Source of the DNA: Rhodobacteraceae bacterium UBA6796
Lineage (GTDB): Bacteria > Pseudomonadota > Alphaproteobacteria > Rhodobacterales > Rhodobacteraceae
Direction of reading: 5' to 3'
Length of the DNA: 64,000 bases
Assembly: GCA_002452815.1 (NCBI GenBank)
Contig: DKFM01000003.1
Location: forward strand, 62,001-126,000
Positions 57,226-64,000 of this stretch are shown in pieces; position 1 is the stretch's first letter, and each line of letters starts with the position of its first letter. Position numbers and translations under genes: made by a program. The notes under the pieces were generated by a model. The model was not told the origin of the DNA. It made no database searches and saw nothing but the letters and a program-made list of their open reading frames with translations.

Positions 57226-57572
57226 TGGAAGCGCTGGTTGCAAGTGCCATCGGCATCATGACCGCCGCCGGGATCTATCTGATCCTGCGTCTGCGCACCT
57301 TCCCCGTGGTTTTGGGCATGGCGATGCTGTCCTATGCGGTGAACATTTTCCTGTTCGCCACCGGGCGTCTGGCGGTGAACATGCCGCCGATCCTGGGACA
57401 TGCCGGGGCGAATACCCCGGGCTATACCGATCCGATGCCGCAGGCGCTGGTGCTGACGGCGATCGTGATTTCATTCGGGATGACGGCGGTGGTGGTGATG
57501 CTGTCGCTGGGCGCCTTCATCGAGGCGGGCAACGACCGCATTGATCTGGGCGAGGAGGAGAAGACGAAGTGA
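57225..57572 (+). CDS. mrpC: Mrp antiporter subunit C
   Basis: 115-aa NuoK-like protein with three helices. MEALVASAIGIMTAAGIYLI, YAVNIFLFATGRLAVN and DPMPQALVLTAIVISFGMTA are MrpC features. Starts at the last base of the mrpA stop. Confidence 0.93.
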   Translation: MEALVASAIGIMTAAGIYLILRLRTFPVVLGMAMLSYAVNIFLFATGRLAVNMPPILGHAGANTPGYTDPMPQALVLTAIVISFGMTAVVVMLSLGAFIEAGNDRIDLGEEEKTK

Positions 57573-59182
57573 TGGGTCACTGGATCATCGCGCCGGTCGT
57601 TCTGCCGGCCTTCCTTGCGCCCTTGATCGTGCTGTGGATGCGGTTTGATCTGCGCACGCAGCGGGTGTTTTCGGTGGCGGGCATGGTCGCGCTGCTGGCG
57701 CTGGCGCTGACACTGGCGGCCTCGGCCAGCCTCAACCCGCCCGAGGTGTATCGCCTTGGCAATTGGGAGGCGCCCTTCGGCATCGTTCTGGTGCTTGACC
57801 GGCTCTCGGCGCTGATGCTGGTGCTGACCTCGGCGCTCGGGCTGGCGGTGGTTCTGTATGCCATCGGCTCGGGCTGGGACAAGCGCGGCTGGCATTTCCA
57901 TTCGCTGATGCAGTTCCAGATGATGGGCATCAACGGGGCCTTCCTGACCGGCGATGCGTTCAACCTGTTCGTGTTCTTCGAGGTGCTGCTGATCGCCTCC
58001 TATGGCCTGATGATCCATTCGGGCGGCGAGGCGCGGCTGAAGGCGGGCGTGCAATATGTGGTCTATAACCTTGCGGGTTCGACCCTGTTCCTGTTCGCAC
58101 TGGGCACGATCTATTCGGTGACCGGCACGCTGAACATGGCCGATCTGGCGCAGAAGGTGGCGCAGATGCCCGCAACGGAAACCGGCCTGCTGCGCGTGGG
58201 GGCGGTGCTGCTGATGCTGGTCTTCGCGGTCAAGGCGGCGCTGGTGCCGTTCCAGTTCTGGCTGCCCGCGACCTATACCAATGCGCCCGGGCCGGTGGCC
58301 GCGTTGTTCGCGATTATGACGAAGGTCGGCGTCTATGCGATCATCCGGGTCTATACGCTGGTGTTTCCGGCGGGCGGCACGATCGGCCTGCTGGCACAAG
58401 AGGTGCTGCTGCCCGCAGCGCTGGTCAGTCTGGTGATCGGCATGGTCGGCGTGCTGGGCGCGCGCGACATGGGCCGCACCGTGGCCTATTCGGTGATCGG
58501 TTCTGTCGGCACGATGATGCTGGCCTTCAGCCAGTTCGACGAACGCGCGACTGCCGCGGGGCTTTATTACATGGTGCATTCGACGCTGGCCGCCGCCGCG
58601 CTGTTCCTGATCGTCGATCTGGTGCGCGAACGGCGCGGGGTGGCGGGGCTGCGGCTGGTGCCGGTGCGCCCGGTCAAGAACGCAGGCCTGCTGGCGGGGA
58701 TGTTCTTTGCCGGAGCCATCGCCATGGCCGGCATGCCGCCGCTGTCGGGGTTTCTGGGCAAGCTGATGATCCTGGATGCGACGCGCGGCGACTGGCTGAT
58801 CTGGGGCACGATCCTGGTCACATCGCTGATCGCGATCGTGGGTTTCGGGCGTGCGGGTTCGATGGTGTTCTGGAAGGCCCATGCGGCCGAGGGCATCCCC
58901 CCCGAAGGGCCGCGCGATGCCACGTCGCCGGGGCTGGCCTTCACGGCGGCGGGCGGATTGCTGGCCGGGCTTGTGGCGCTGACCGTTCTGGCCGGTCCCG
59001 CGACCGACTGGCTGCGCGCGACGGCGGCGCAGATCCACGCGCCTCAGGCCTATATCGACGCGGTGATGCAGGGCGCCTATGAGCGCGCCTGGTCGGCCAC
59101 TTCGGGGCATGAAGACGGGCATGCCACGCCCGCAGGCGAGCCCGATCCGGCCCATGCCGCCGAACCCGAAGCCGGGCATTGA
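57572..59182 (+). CDS. mrpD: Mrp antiporter subunit D
   Basis: 536-aa NuoM/N-like subunit with 14 helices. FFEVLLIASYGLMIHSGGEA, FAVKAALVPFQFWLPATYTN and GMPPLSGFLGKLMILDA are proton-path segments. The ATG one codon after an in-frame GTG overlaps mrpC. A histidine/glutamate-rich tail (ATSGHEDGHATPAGEP) follows the last helix. Confidence 0.93.
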   Translation: MGHWIIAPVVLPAFLAPLIVLWMRFDLRTQRVFSVAGMVALLALALTLAASASLNPPEVYRLGNWEAPFGIVLVLDRLSALMLVLTSALGLAVVLYAIGSGWDKRGWHFHSLMQFQMMGINGAFLTGDAFNLFVFFEVLLIASYGLMIHSGGEARLKAGVQYVVYNLAGSTLFLFALGTIYSVTGTLNMADLAQKVAQMPATETGLLRVGAVLLMLVFAVKAALVPFQFWLPATYTNAPGPVAALFAIMTKVGVYAIIRVYTLVFPAGGTIGLLAQEVLLPAALVSLVIGMVGVLGARDMGRTVAYSVIGSVGTMMLAFSQFDERATAAGLYYMVHSTLAAAALFLIVDLVRERRGVAGLRLVPVRPVKNAGLLAGMFFAGAIAMAGMPPLSGFLGKLMILDATRGDWLIWGTILVTSLIAIVGFGRAGSMVFWKAHAAEGIPPEGPRDATSPGLAFTAAGGLLAGLVALTVLAGPATDWLRATAAQIHAPQAYIDAVMQGAYERAWSATSGHEDGHATPAGEPDPAHAAEPEAGH

Positions 59183-59193
59183 GGGAGGATGCG

Positions 59194-59685
59194 ATGCTGA
59201 AGAAACTGCTTCCCCACCCGCATCTGACGCTGCTGCTGACGGTGGTCTGGCTGCTGCTGGCCAATGCCTATACGCTCAATTCGCTGGTCTTCGGGCTGCT
59301 GATGGGCTTGGTGATCCCCTGGATCACTGCGCCCTATTGGCCCGACCGTCCCCGCGTCCGCAACTTTCCGATGATCGTGGAATATGTGCTGATCGTGCTG
59401 TGGGATATTTTGAAATCCAACATCACGGTGGCGCGGATCGTGCTGTTCGTGCCCAATGCCAAGCTTGAACCGGCCTGGGTCACGGTGCCGCTGGATCTGC
59501 ACGAACCCGAGGCGATCACCGCGCTGGCCGGAACGATCACGATGACGCCGGGCACCCTGACGGCGGAGCTGGCCGCCGATGGGCACAGCCTGCTGGTGCA
59601 CTGCCTGCACGCCCCTGACCCCGACGGCGTGCGGGACGAAATCAAGGAACGCTACGAGCGTCGGCTGAAGGAGATTTTCGAATGA
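59194..59685 (+). CDS. mrpE: Mrp antiporter subunit E
   Basis: 163 aa. Two or three helices, then NITVARIVLFVPNAKLEPAW and TITMTPGTLTAELAADGHSL, typical of MrpE. ATG giving MLKKLLPHPH has GGGAGG upstream; a TTG five codons earlier is less likely. Confidence 0.93.
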   Translation: MLKKLLPHPHLTLLLTVVWLLLANAYTLNSLVFGLLMGLVIPWITAPYWPDRPRVRNFPMIVEYVLIVLWDILKSNITVARIVLFVPNAKLEPAWVTVPLDLHEPEAITALAGTITMTPGTLTAELAADGHSLLVHCLHAPDPDGVRDEIKERYERRLKEIFE

Positions 59686-59951
59686 TCACCGTTGCGTTGA
59701 TGTTCGCCATCGCCTGCTATGCCGTGGCGCTGTTGTTCAACCTCTACCGCGTCGTGATCGGCCCCGGCGTGACCGACCGCATCCTTGCCCTCGACACGAT
59801 GGCGATCAACGCGATCGCGCTTCTGGTGCTGTTCGGGATCTGGGAAGGCACCGCGATCTTCTTCGAAGCCTCGATCCTTTACGCCATGACCGGCTTCGTG
59901 GCGACGGTGGCCTATGCCAAATTCGTGCTGCGCGGCGATATCATCGAGTGA
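59682..59951 (+). CDS. mrpF: Mrp antiporter subunit F
   Basis: 89-aa, three-helix subunit: YRVVIGPGVTDRILALDTMA is the hallmark. It overlaps mrpE by four bases. Confidence 0.94.
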   Translation: MITVALMFAIACYAVALLFNLYRVVIGPGVTDRILALDTMAINAIALLVLFGIWEGTAIFFEASILYAMTGFVATVAYAKFVLRGDIIE

Positions 59952-59958
59952 GGATGTG

Positions 59959-60435
59959 ATGGAACTGTTCTGGGAAATCCTGATCGCGGCGCTTCTGGTC
60001 ATCGGCGGCTTCTTCGGGCTGGTGGGCAGCTTCGGCCTGGTCAAGCTGCCCGATCCGATGACGCGGCTGCACGCGCCGACCAAGGCCGCGACGCTGGGCG
60101 TGGGGGCGGTGCTGATCGGCTCGATGGTCTATTTCGCGGCGTTCAAGGGCGATCTGAGCCTGCACGAGTTGATGATCACGCTGTTCATCTTCCTGACCGC
60201 GCCGATCACCGCACATTTCATCGCCAAGGCCAATCTGTTGCGCGACTGGCGCCCAGAGCGGTTGCCGCCACCCGAGGGAGAGGGCGACTGGGCGGTCTAC
60301 ACGCCCGCAGCCGACACCTCGGCGCTGGAATTGCAAGAGGTCGAGGACGCCGACAAAGAGGCCGCACGCGAAGCCGCGCAGGCGGCGGCGCAAGCGGCGG
60401 CCGGGACGACCGGCTCCGAGGCAGAGCGCGGCTGA
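59959..60435 (+). CDS. mrpG: Mrp antiporter subunit G
   Basis: 158 aa. Three helices with GSFGLVKLPDPMTRLHAPTKAATLG signature region (residues 25-48). Beyond residue 100 there is an acidic, Ala-rich soluble tail (EVEDADKEAAREAAQ) not found in short MrpG proteins. The start is GTGATGG ATG eight bases after mrpF. Confidence 0.92.
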   Translation: MELFWEILIAALLVIGGFFGLVGSFGLVKLPDPMTRLHAPTKAATLGVGAVLIGSMVYFAAFKGDLSLHELMITLFIFLTAPITAHFIAKANLLRDWRPERLPPPEGEGDWAVYTPAADTSALELQEVEDADKEAAREAAQAAAQAAAGTTGSEAERG

Positions 60436-60522
60436 GCCGTCTCTGCCGGACCCGAGAGCCCGAGTTGACGGCGCAGGAGCCGCATGCTTGTGTGACCCCG
60501 ATATGGCCCGGAGGGTTTCCCC

Positions 60523-61890
60523 ATGACTGATCGGATCGGCGGTGTGCCTGCCGCGCGGATCGCGGCCCTGGCCGCACATGAAGCCGCGCGATACGCGCAG
60601 GCGCGTCCGCGCACGCAGGCAGCACTGGCCGCCGGGGGGCAGCGCTATCTGGGCGGGGTGCCGATGCACTGGATGCGCGACTGGCCGCAGCCCTTCCCGA
60701 TGCTGGTGGCCCGCGCGAAGGGCGCGGTGATCCACGACATCGACGGCCATCGCATCGACGATTTCTGTCTGGGCGACACCGGCAGCATGTTCGGCCACAG
60801 CCCGGCGCCGGTGGCGCGCGCGATCCGTGCGCAGGCCGGTCGCGGGCTGACCTACATGCTGCCCACCGAGGCGGCATTGCAGGCGGGCGCGCTGCTGTCA
60901 GATTGTTTCGGGGCGATGCGCTGGCAGATCGCGACCACCGCCACCGATGCCAACCGCTTTGCCCTGCGGGTGGCGCGGGCGGTGACGGGGCGGCGCAAGG
61001 TTCTGGTGTTCAACGGCTGCTATCACGGCACGGTCGATGACACGATGGTGCGGCTGGGCCCCGCCGGGACCGAGGCGCGCCCCGGTCTGGTCGGGCAGGT
61101 CGCCGATCTGACGCAGACCGCCGTCGTGGCCGAGTTCAACGATCTGGCCTCGGTCGAGGCGGCGCTGGCGGCGGGCGATGTTGCCGCGATCCTGACCGAA
61201 CCGGTGATGACCAATTCCTGCATGGTGCTGCCCGGTCAGGGCTTTCACGCCGGGCTGCGCGATCTGGCCACGCGCCATGGCGCGCTGCTGATCATCGACG
61301 AAACCCATACGATCAGCTCGGGTCTGGGCGGCTATACCCGGGTGCATGGGCTGCAACCCGACATGTTCGTCGTCGGCAAATGCGTGGCGGGCGGGGTGCC
61401 CACTGCGGTTTGGGGCATGACCGAAGATGTCGCGCAGCGCTTCGCAGCCTATGACGCCACGCGCCCGGCGGGGCACAGCGGCATGGGCACCACGCTTTCC
61501 GCCAATCCGATGCAATTCGCCTGCCTGGTGGCGACCCTGTCGCAGGTGATGACCGCCGACAATTATGCCCGGATGGAGGCGGGCGCCGCGCGACTTTGCG
61601 CGGGGCTCAGCAAGCAGATCGCCCGTTTCGCCGCGCCCTGGCATGTGGTGCGCGTCGGCGCACGGGTGGAATTCATCTGCGCCCCCGGACCGCTGCACAA
61701 TGGCACGCAGGCCGAGGCCGCGCATCACCCCGCGCTCGAGGCCGCGATCCATCAGGCGCTGCTCAACCGCGGCTGCCTGATCGCCCCCTTCCACAACATG
61801 ATGCTGATTTCGCCCGCCACCTCGACCCGCCAGATCGACCGACTGATCGCCGCGTTCGCCGATGTGCTGGGCCATTTGTTCGAGACCTGA
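60523..61890 (+). CDS. Class-III PLP aminotransferase
   Basis: 455-aa enzyme of the class-III/GSA-aminomutase group. PLP lysine in MFVVGKCVAGGVPTAVWGM; LLIIDETHTISSGLGG holds the Asp that pairs with the pyridine N; GCYHGTVDDTM contacts the phosphate. Pairing with the next gene (two bases apart) resembles polyamine/diamine or amino-acid degradation pairs. Exact substrate unknown. Confidence 0.86.
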   Translation: MTDRIGGVPAARIAALAAHEAARYAQARPRTQAALAAGGQRYLGGVPMHWMRDWPQPFPMLVARAKGAVIHDIDGHRIDDFCLGDTGSMFGHSPAPVARAIRAQAGRGLTYMLPTEAALQAGALLSDCFGAMRWQIATTATDANRFALRVARAVTGRRKVLVFNGCYHGTVDDTMVRLGPAGTEARPGLVGQVADLTQTAVVAEFNDLASVEAALAAGDVAAILTEPVMTNSCMVLPGQGFHAGLRDLATRHGALLIIDETHTISSGLGGYTRVHGLQPDMFVVGKCVAGGVPTAVWGMTEDVAQRFAAYDATRPAGHSGMGTTLSANPMQFACLVATLSQVMTADNYARMEAGAARLCAGLSKQIARFAAPWHVVRVGARVEFICAPGPLHNGTQAEAAHHPALEAAIHQALLNRGCLIAPFHNMMLISPATSTRQIDRLIAAFADVLGHLFET

Positions 61891-61891
61891 C

Positions 61892-63274
61892 ATGACCCAC
61901 TCTCCCACCGGATCGACCCTCGCCGAAGCCGAGGCCTTTCTTGCCGCCCATCCCGAGATCGAAGCCTTCGACATCGTGCTGCACGACGCCAACGGCATCG
62001 GCCGCGGCAAGATCATCCGCCGCCACGAATTGCCCGGGCTTTACAAGAACGGGCGCCACCTGCCGATCTCCATTCTGGGCCTCGATATCGTGGGCGAGGA
62101 TGTGCATGAAACCGGGCTGATCTGGGATCAGGGCGATGGCGATCTGCGCGCCTGGCCGATCCCCGGCACGCTCAAGCCGCTGCATGGCACCAACCCGCCG
62201 CGCGGCGAATTGCTGATGTCGATGTTCCATCTGGACGGGGCCGAGATGACCTCGGACCCGCGCCACGCGCTGCGCCGTCAGGTCGATGCGATGGCGGACG
62301 AAGGCCTGTTCCCGGCGGGCGCGTTCGAGCTGGAGTTCTTCCTGCTCGATCCCGACCGCAGCCAGGGCGTGCGCCCGGCGGCCGCCGTTCTGGACGGGCG
62401 CCGCAGCGAATGGACCGAGGTCTATTCGGTCGATCACCTGCACGGGATGGAGCCGCTGTTTTCAGACATCTACCGTGCCGCCGAGGCGATGGATATTCGC
62501 GCCGAAACGGTGATCTCGGAATATGCGCCGGGGCAATACGAACTCACGCTCGATTACCGCACCGATGTGATGCAGGCCGCCGATGACCTGATCCGGCTCA
62601 AACGCATCGTGCGGATGCAGGCGCGCCGGCATGGGGTGGTGGCCTGTTTCATGGCCAAGCCGGTCGAGAAATACGCAGGCTCCGGCATGCATTTCCACGT
62701 CTCGCTGCAAGATGCACAGGGCCGGAACGTCTTTGCCGAGGCGGTCGAGGGCGAATGGACCGATACGATCAAGCACGCCATCGGGGGGCTGCGCGCGACG
62801 ATGGGGGAGTCGATGCTGGTCTTTGCGCCGCATGCCAACAGCTGGCGGCGGTTTGCCAACCAGTCCTACGCGCCGGTCAGCCCCAGCTGGGGGGTGAACA
62901 ACCGCTCGGTCGCGCTGCGCATTCCGGCCGGGGACATCAAGGCGCGGCGGATCGAGCATCGCCCCTCGGGCGTCGACGCCAACCCCTATCTGGTCGCAGC
63001 GACCGTGCTGGCCGGCATCCGCCACGGGCTGAAACACCGCATCGACCCGGGCCCGGAAACCACCGGCAACGGATATGAGGGCAACGAGGACGATCTGCCG
63101 ATCCCCGGTGACTGGCGCGAGGCGATCGCGGCCGCAAAGGCTTCGGCCTTCCTGAAAGACGCGCTCGGCGCGGACATGCACCGCACCTTCACCGCGATCA
63201 AGGCCGCCGAATATGACCGCGTGGCGCGCTGGATCGCGGATGTCGATTACGAGCTTTACCTGCACAACGTCTGA
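61892..63274 (+). CDS. Glutamine-synthetase-family ligase (GlnA3/PuuA type)
   Basis: 460 aa. GS motifs: FELEFFLLD, GSGMHFHVSLQDA, NSWRRFANQSYAPVSPSWGV and RIEHRPSGVDANPYL. Residues 1-100 differ from true GlnA, and no adenylylation loop of the usual kind is visible, so gamma-glutamylation of an amine is more likely than NH4+ assimilation. The ATG is the one two bases after the aminotransferase stop. Confidence 0.88.
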   Translation: MTHSPTGSTLAEAEAFLAAHPEIEAFDIVLHDANGIGRGKIIRRHELPGLYKNGRHLPISILGLDIVGEDVHETGLIWDQGDGDLRAWPIPGTLKPLHGTNPPRGELLMSMFHLDGAEMTSDPRHALRRQVDAMADEGLFPAGAFELEFFLLDPDRSQGVRPAAAVLDGRRSEWTEVYSVDHLHGMEPLFSDIYRAAEAMDIRAETVISEYAPGQYELTLDYRTDVMQAADDLIRLKRIVRMQARRHGVVACFMAKPVEKYAGSGMHFHVSLQDAQGRNVFAEAVEGEWTDTIKHAIGGLRATMGESMLVFAPHANSWRRFANQSYAPVSPSWGVNNRSVALRIPAGDIKARRIEHRPSGVDANPYLVAATVLAGIRHGLKHRIDPGPETTGNGYEGNEDDLPIPGDWREAIAAAKASAFLKDALGADMHRTFTAIKAAEYDRVARWIADVDYELYLHNV

Positions 63275-63293
63275 CACCGCTTGCCGTGGCGCC

Positions 63294-63417
63294 CCGGGGG
63301 TTTCACACCCCCGGACCCCCGTGGGATATTTCGGCCAGAGTGAAAGCAGCTTTCTCGCTGGTCGAAATATCCTGGGGGGAGCTTTGCTGAAAAGCAAAGC
63401 GGGGGGCAAAGCCCCCC
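63294..63417. repeat. Four stacked hairpins between convergent genes, one a long palindrome
   Basis: CCGGGGGT/ACCCCCGG (63294-63314); a long imperfect palindrome (63316-63379) with GGATATTTCG/CGAAATATCC and GAAAG/CTTTC near the tip; GCTTTGCT-GAAA-AGCAAAGC (63381-63400); GGGGGGC-AAA-GCCCCCC (63401-63417). The second resembles the element at 22629-22703 in design. Likely bidirectional termination. Confidence 0.8.
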
Positions 63418-63444
63418 GCCGCGGTTTCCAAAAGGGCACAGGCC

Positions 63445-64000
63445 TCAGATCAGGCCGGCATGTGCCATCGCTGCGTCGATCTGCGCCTTGGTGCTGTCCA
63501 GCAGTTCGGTCAGCGGCAGCCGCACCTCGGGCGCGCACATGCCCAGTTTCGACAGCGCGTATTTCGCACCGGCCACGCCCGGCTCGACAAAGATCGCCGT
63601 GTGCAGCGGCATCAGCTTGTCCTGATAGGCCAGCGCGGTGGCGTAATCGCCACGCAGCGTCGCCTCCTGGAATTCGGCGCAGAGTTTCGGCGCCACGTTC
63701 GCGGTGACCGAGATGCAGCCCACGCCGCCATGCGCGTTGAAGCCAAGCGCGGTGGCATCCTCGCCCGACAGCTGCACGAAATCGGCGCCGCAGGCGGCCC
63801 GCTGCATCGAGACGCGCTCGATCTTGCCGGTTGCGTCCTTGACGCCGATGATGCGCGGCAGTCTCGCCAGTTCGCCCATCGTCTCGGGCGACATGTCGAT
63901 GACCGAGCGGCCGGGGATGTTGTAGATGATGATCGGCAGGTCGCAGGCGTCATGCATCGCGGTGAAATGTGCGACCATCCCGCGTTGCGTGGGCTTGTTG
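63445..64000 (-). CDS. dapA: 4-Hydroxy-tetrahydrodipicolinate synthase DapA, N-terminal part outside
   Basis: About 185 C-terminal residues of the lysine-pathway aldolase. NKPTQRGM at the window edge, IIYNIPGRS (catalytic Tyr) and IIGVKDATG (Schiff-base Lys) are family marks; [17 protein letters not shown] and [13 protein letters not shown] follow. The reading frame is open to the end of the window. Confidence 0.93.
   Translation of the reverse strand, partial: NKPTQRGMVAHFTAMHDACDLPIIIYNIPGRSVIDMSPETMGELARLPRIIGVKDATGKIERVSMQRAACGADFVQLSGEDATALGFNAHGGVGCISVTANVAPKLCAEFQEATLRGDYATALAYQDKLMPLHTAIFVEPGVAGAKYALSKLGMCAPEVRLPLTELLDSTKAQIDAAMAHAGLI

Noticed and set aside
53908..57243. An even longer minus-strand frame opposite mrpA
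   Set aside because: Low-complexity His/Gln/Arg product; the plus-strand MrpA/B helices and motifs are unambiguous.

Overview
The window is high-GC DNA with dense, overlapping operons and reads as the chromosome of an alphaproteobacterium of the Rhodobacterales (Rhodobacter/Rhodovulum/Paracoccus-like). Reasons: a MipZ division ATPase instead of a Min system, a C-P lyase locus with a DUF1045 protein and a hexapeptide transferase, an opgG-(small gene)-opgH-opgC operon order, and long palindromes containing GAGTATTT and CCAAGAAGAA. No tRNA, rRNA, insertion sequence, phage or CRISPR array was seen. Naming the genus would be a guess.

Layout. 1-655: tail of an ABC solute-binding protein. 772-7339: a complete nine-gene N-type ATPase operon (atpD-C-Q-R-B-E-F-A-G), a second rotary ATPase distinct from the housekeeping F-ATPase; its b subunit carries a delta-like C-terminus. 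7336-34726: a phosphorus-scavenging island. It holds a PHP phosphoesterase, a polyamine-type ABC importer with an uncharacterised companion gene, the C-P lyase genes (phnM, DUF1045, phnN-L-K-J-I-H-G, phnF), the phnCDEE importer with a hexapeptide transferase, the glycerol-3-phosphate importer ugpBAEC, and a PhoX-family phosphatase followed by a di-haem secreted protein. Six sites resembling the Pho box lie 28-63 nt upstream of the first genes of these units, which argues for one shared PhoB regulon.

34904-43311: a housekeeping block: a small orphan ORF, mipZ, rpmE, rplS, trmD, a sulfotransferase-like gene, rimM, bluB, rpsP, chorismate mutase, three tandem GNAT genes and ffh. 43489-47260: a bufferin (copper-storage peptide) cluster bufABCD, divergent from an ECF sigma factor and its DUF1109/NrsF anti-sigma; both promoters contain the same GTAAC-N15-CACGAA motif. 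47388-48947: azoreductase and a divergent LysR regulator. 48951-53805: osmoregulated periplasmic glucan genes opgG, a 71-residue gene, opgH, opgC. 54289-60435: a six-gene Mrp Na+/H+ antiporter with MrpA and MrpB fused. 60523-63274: a class-III aminotransferase and a glutamine-synthetase-like ligase. 63294-63417: stacked hairpins. 63445-64000: the C-terminal part of dapA.

Most interesting parts: the Pho island with its unassigned importer and apparently missing phnP, the phoX/di-haem pair, the bufferin cluster with matched divergent promoters, and the b-delta fusion in the N-ATPase. All family calls rest on motif recognition by eye; no database search was possible.
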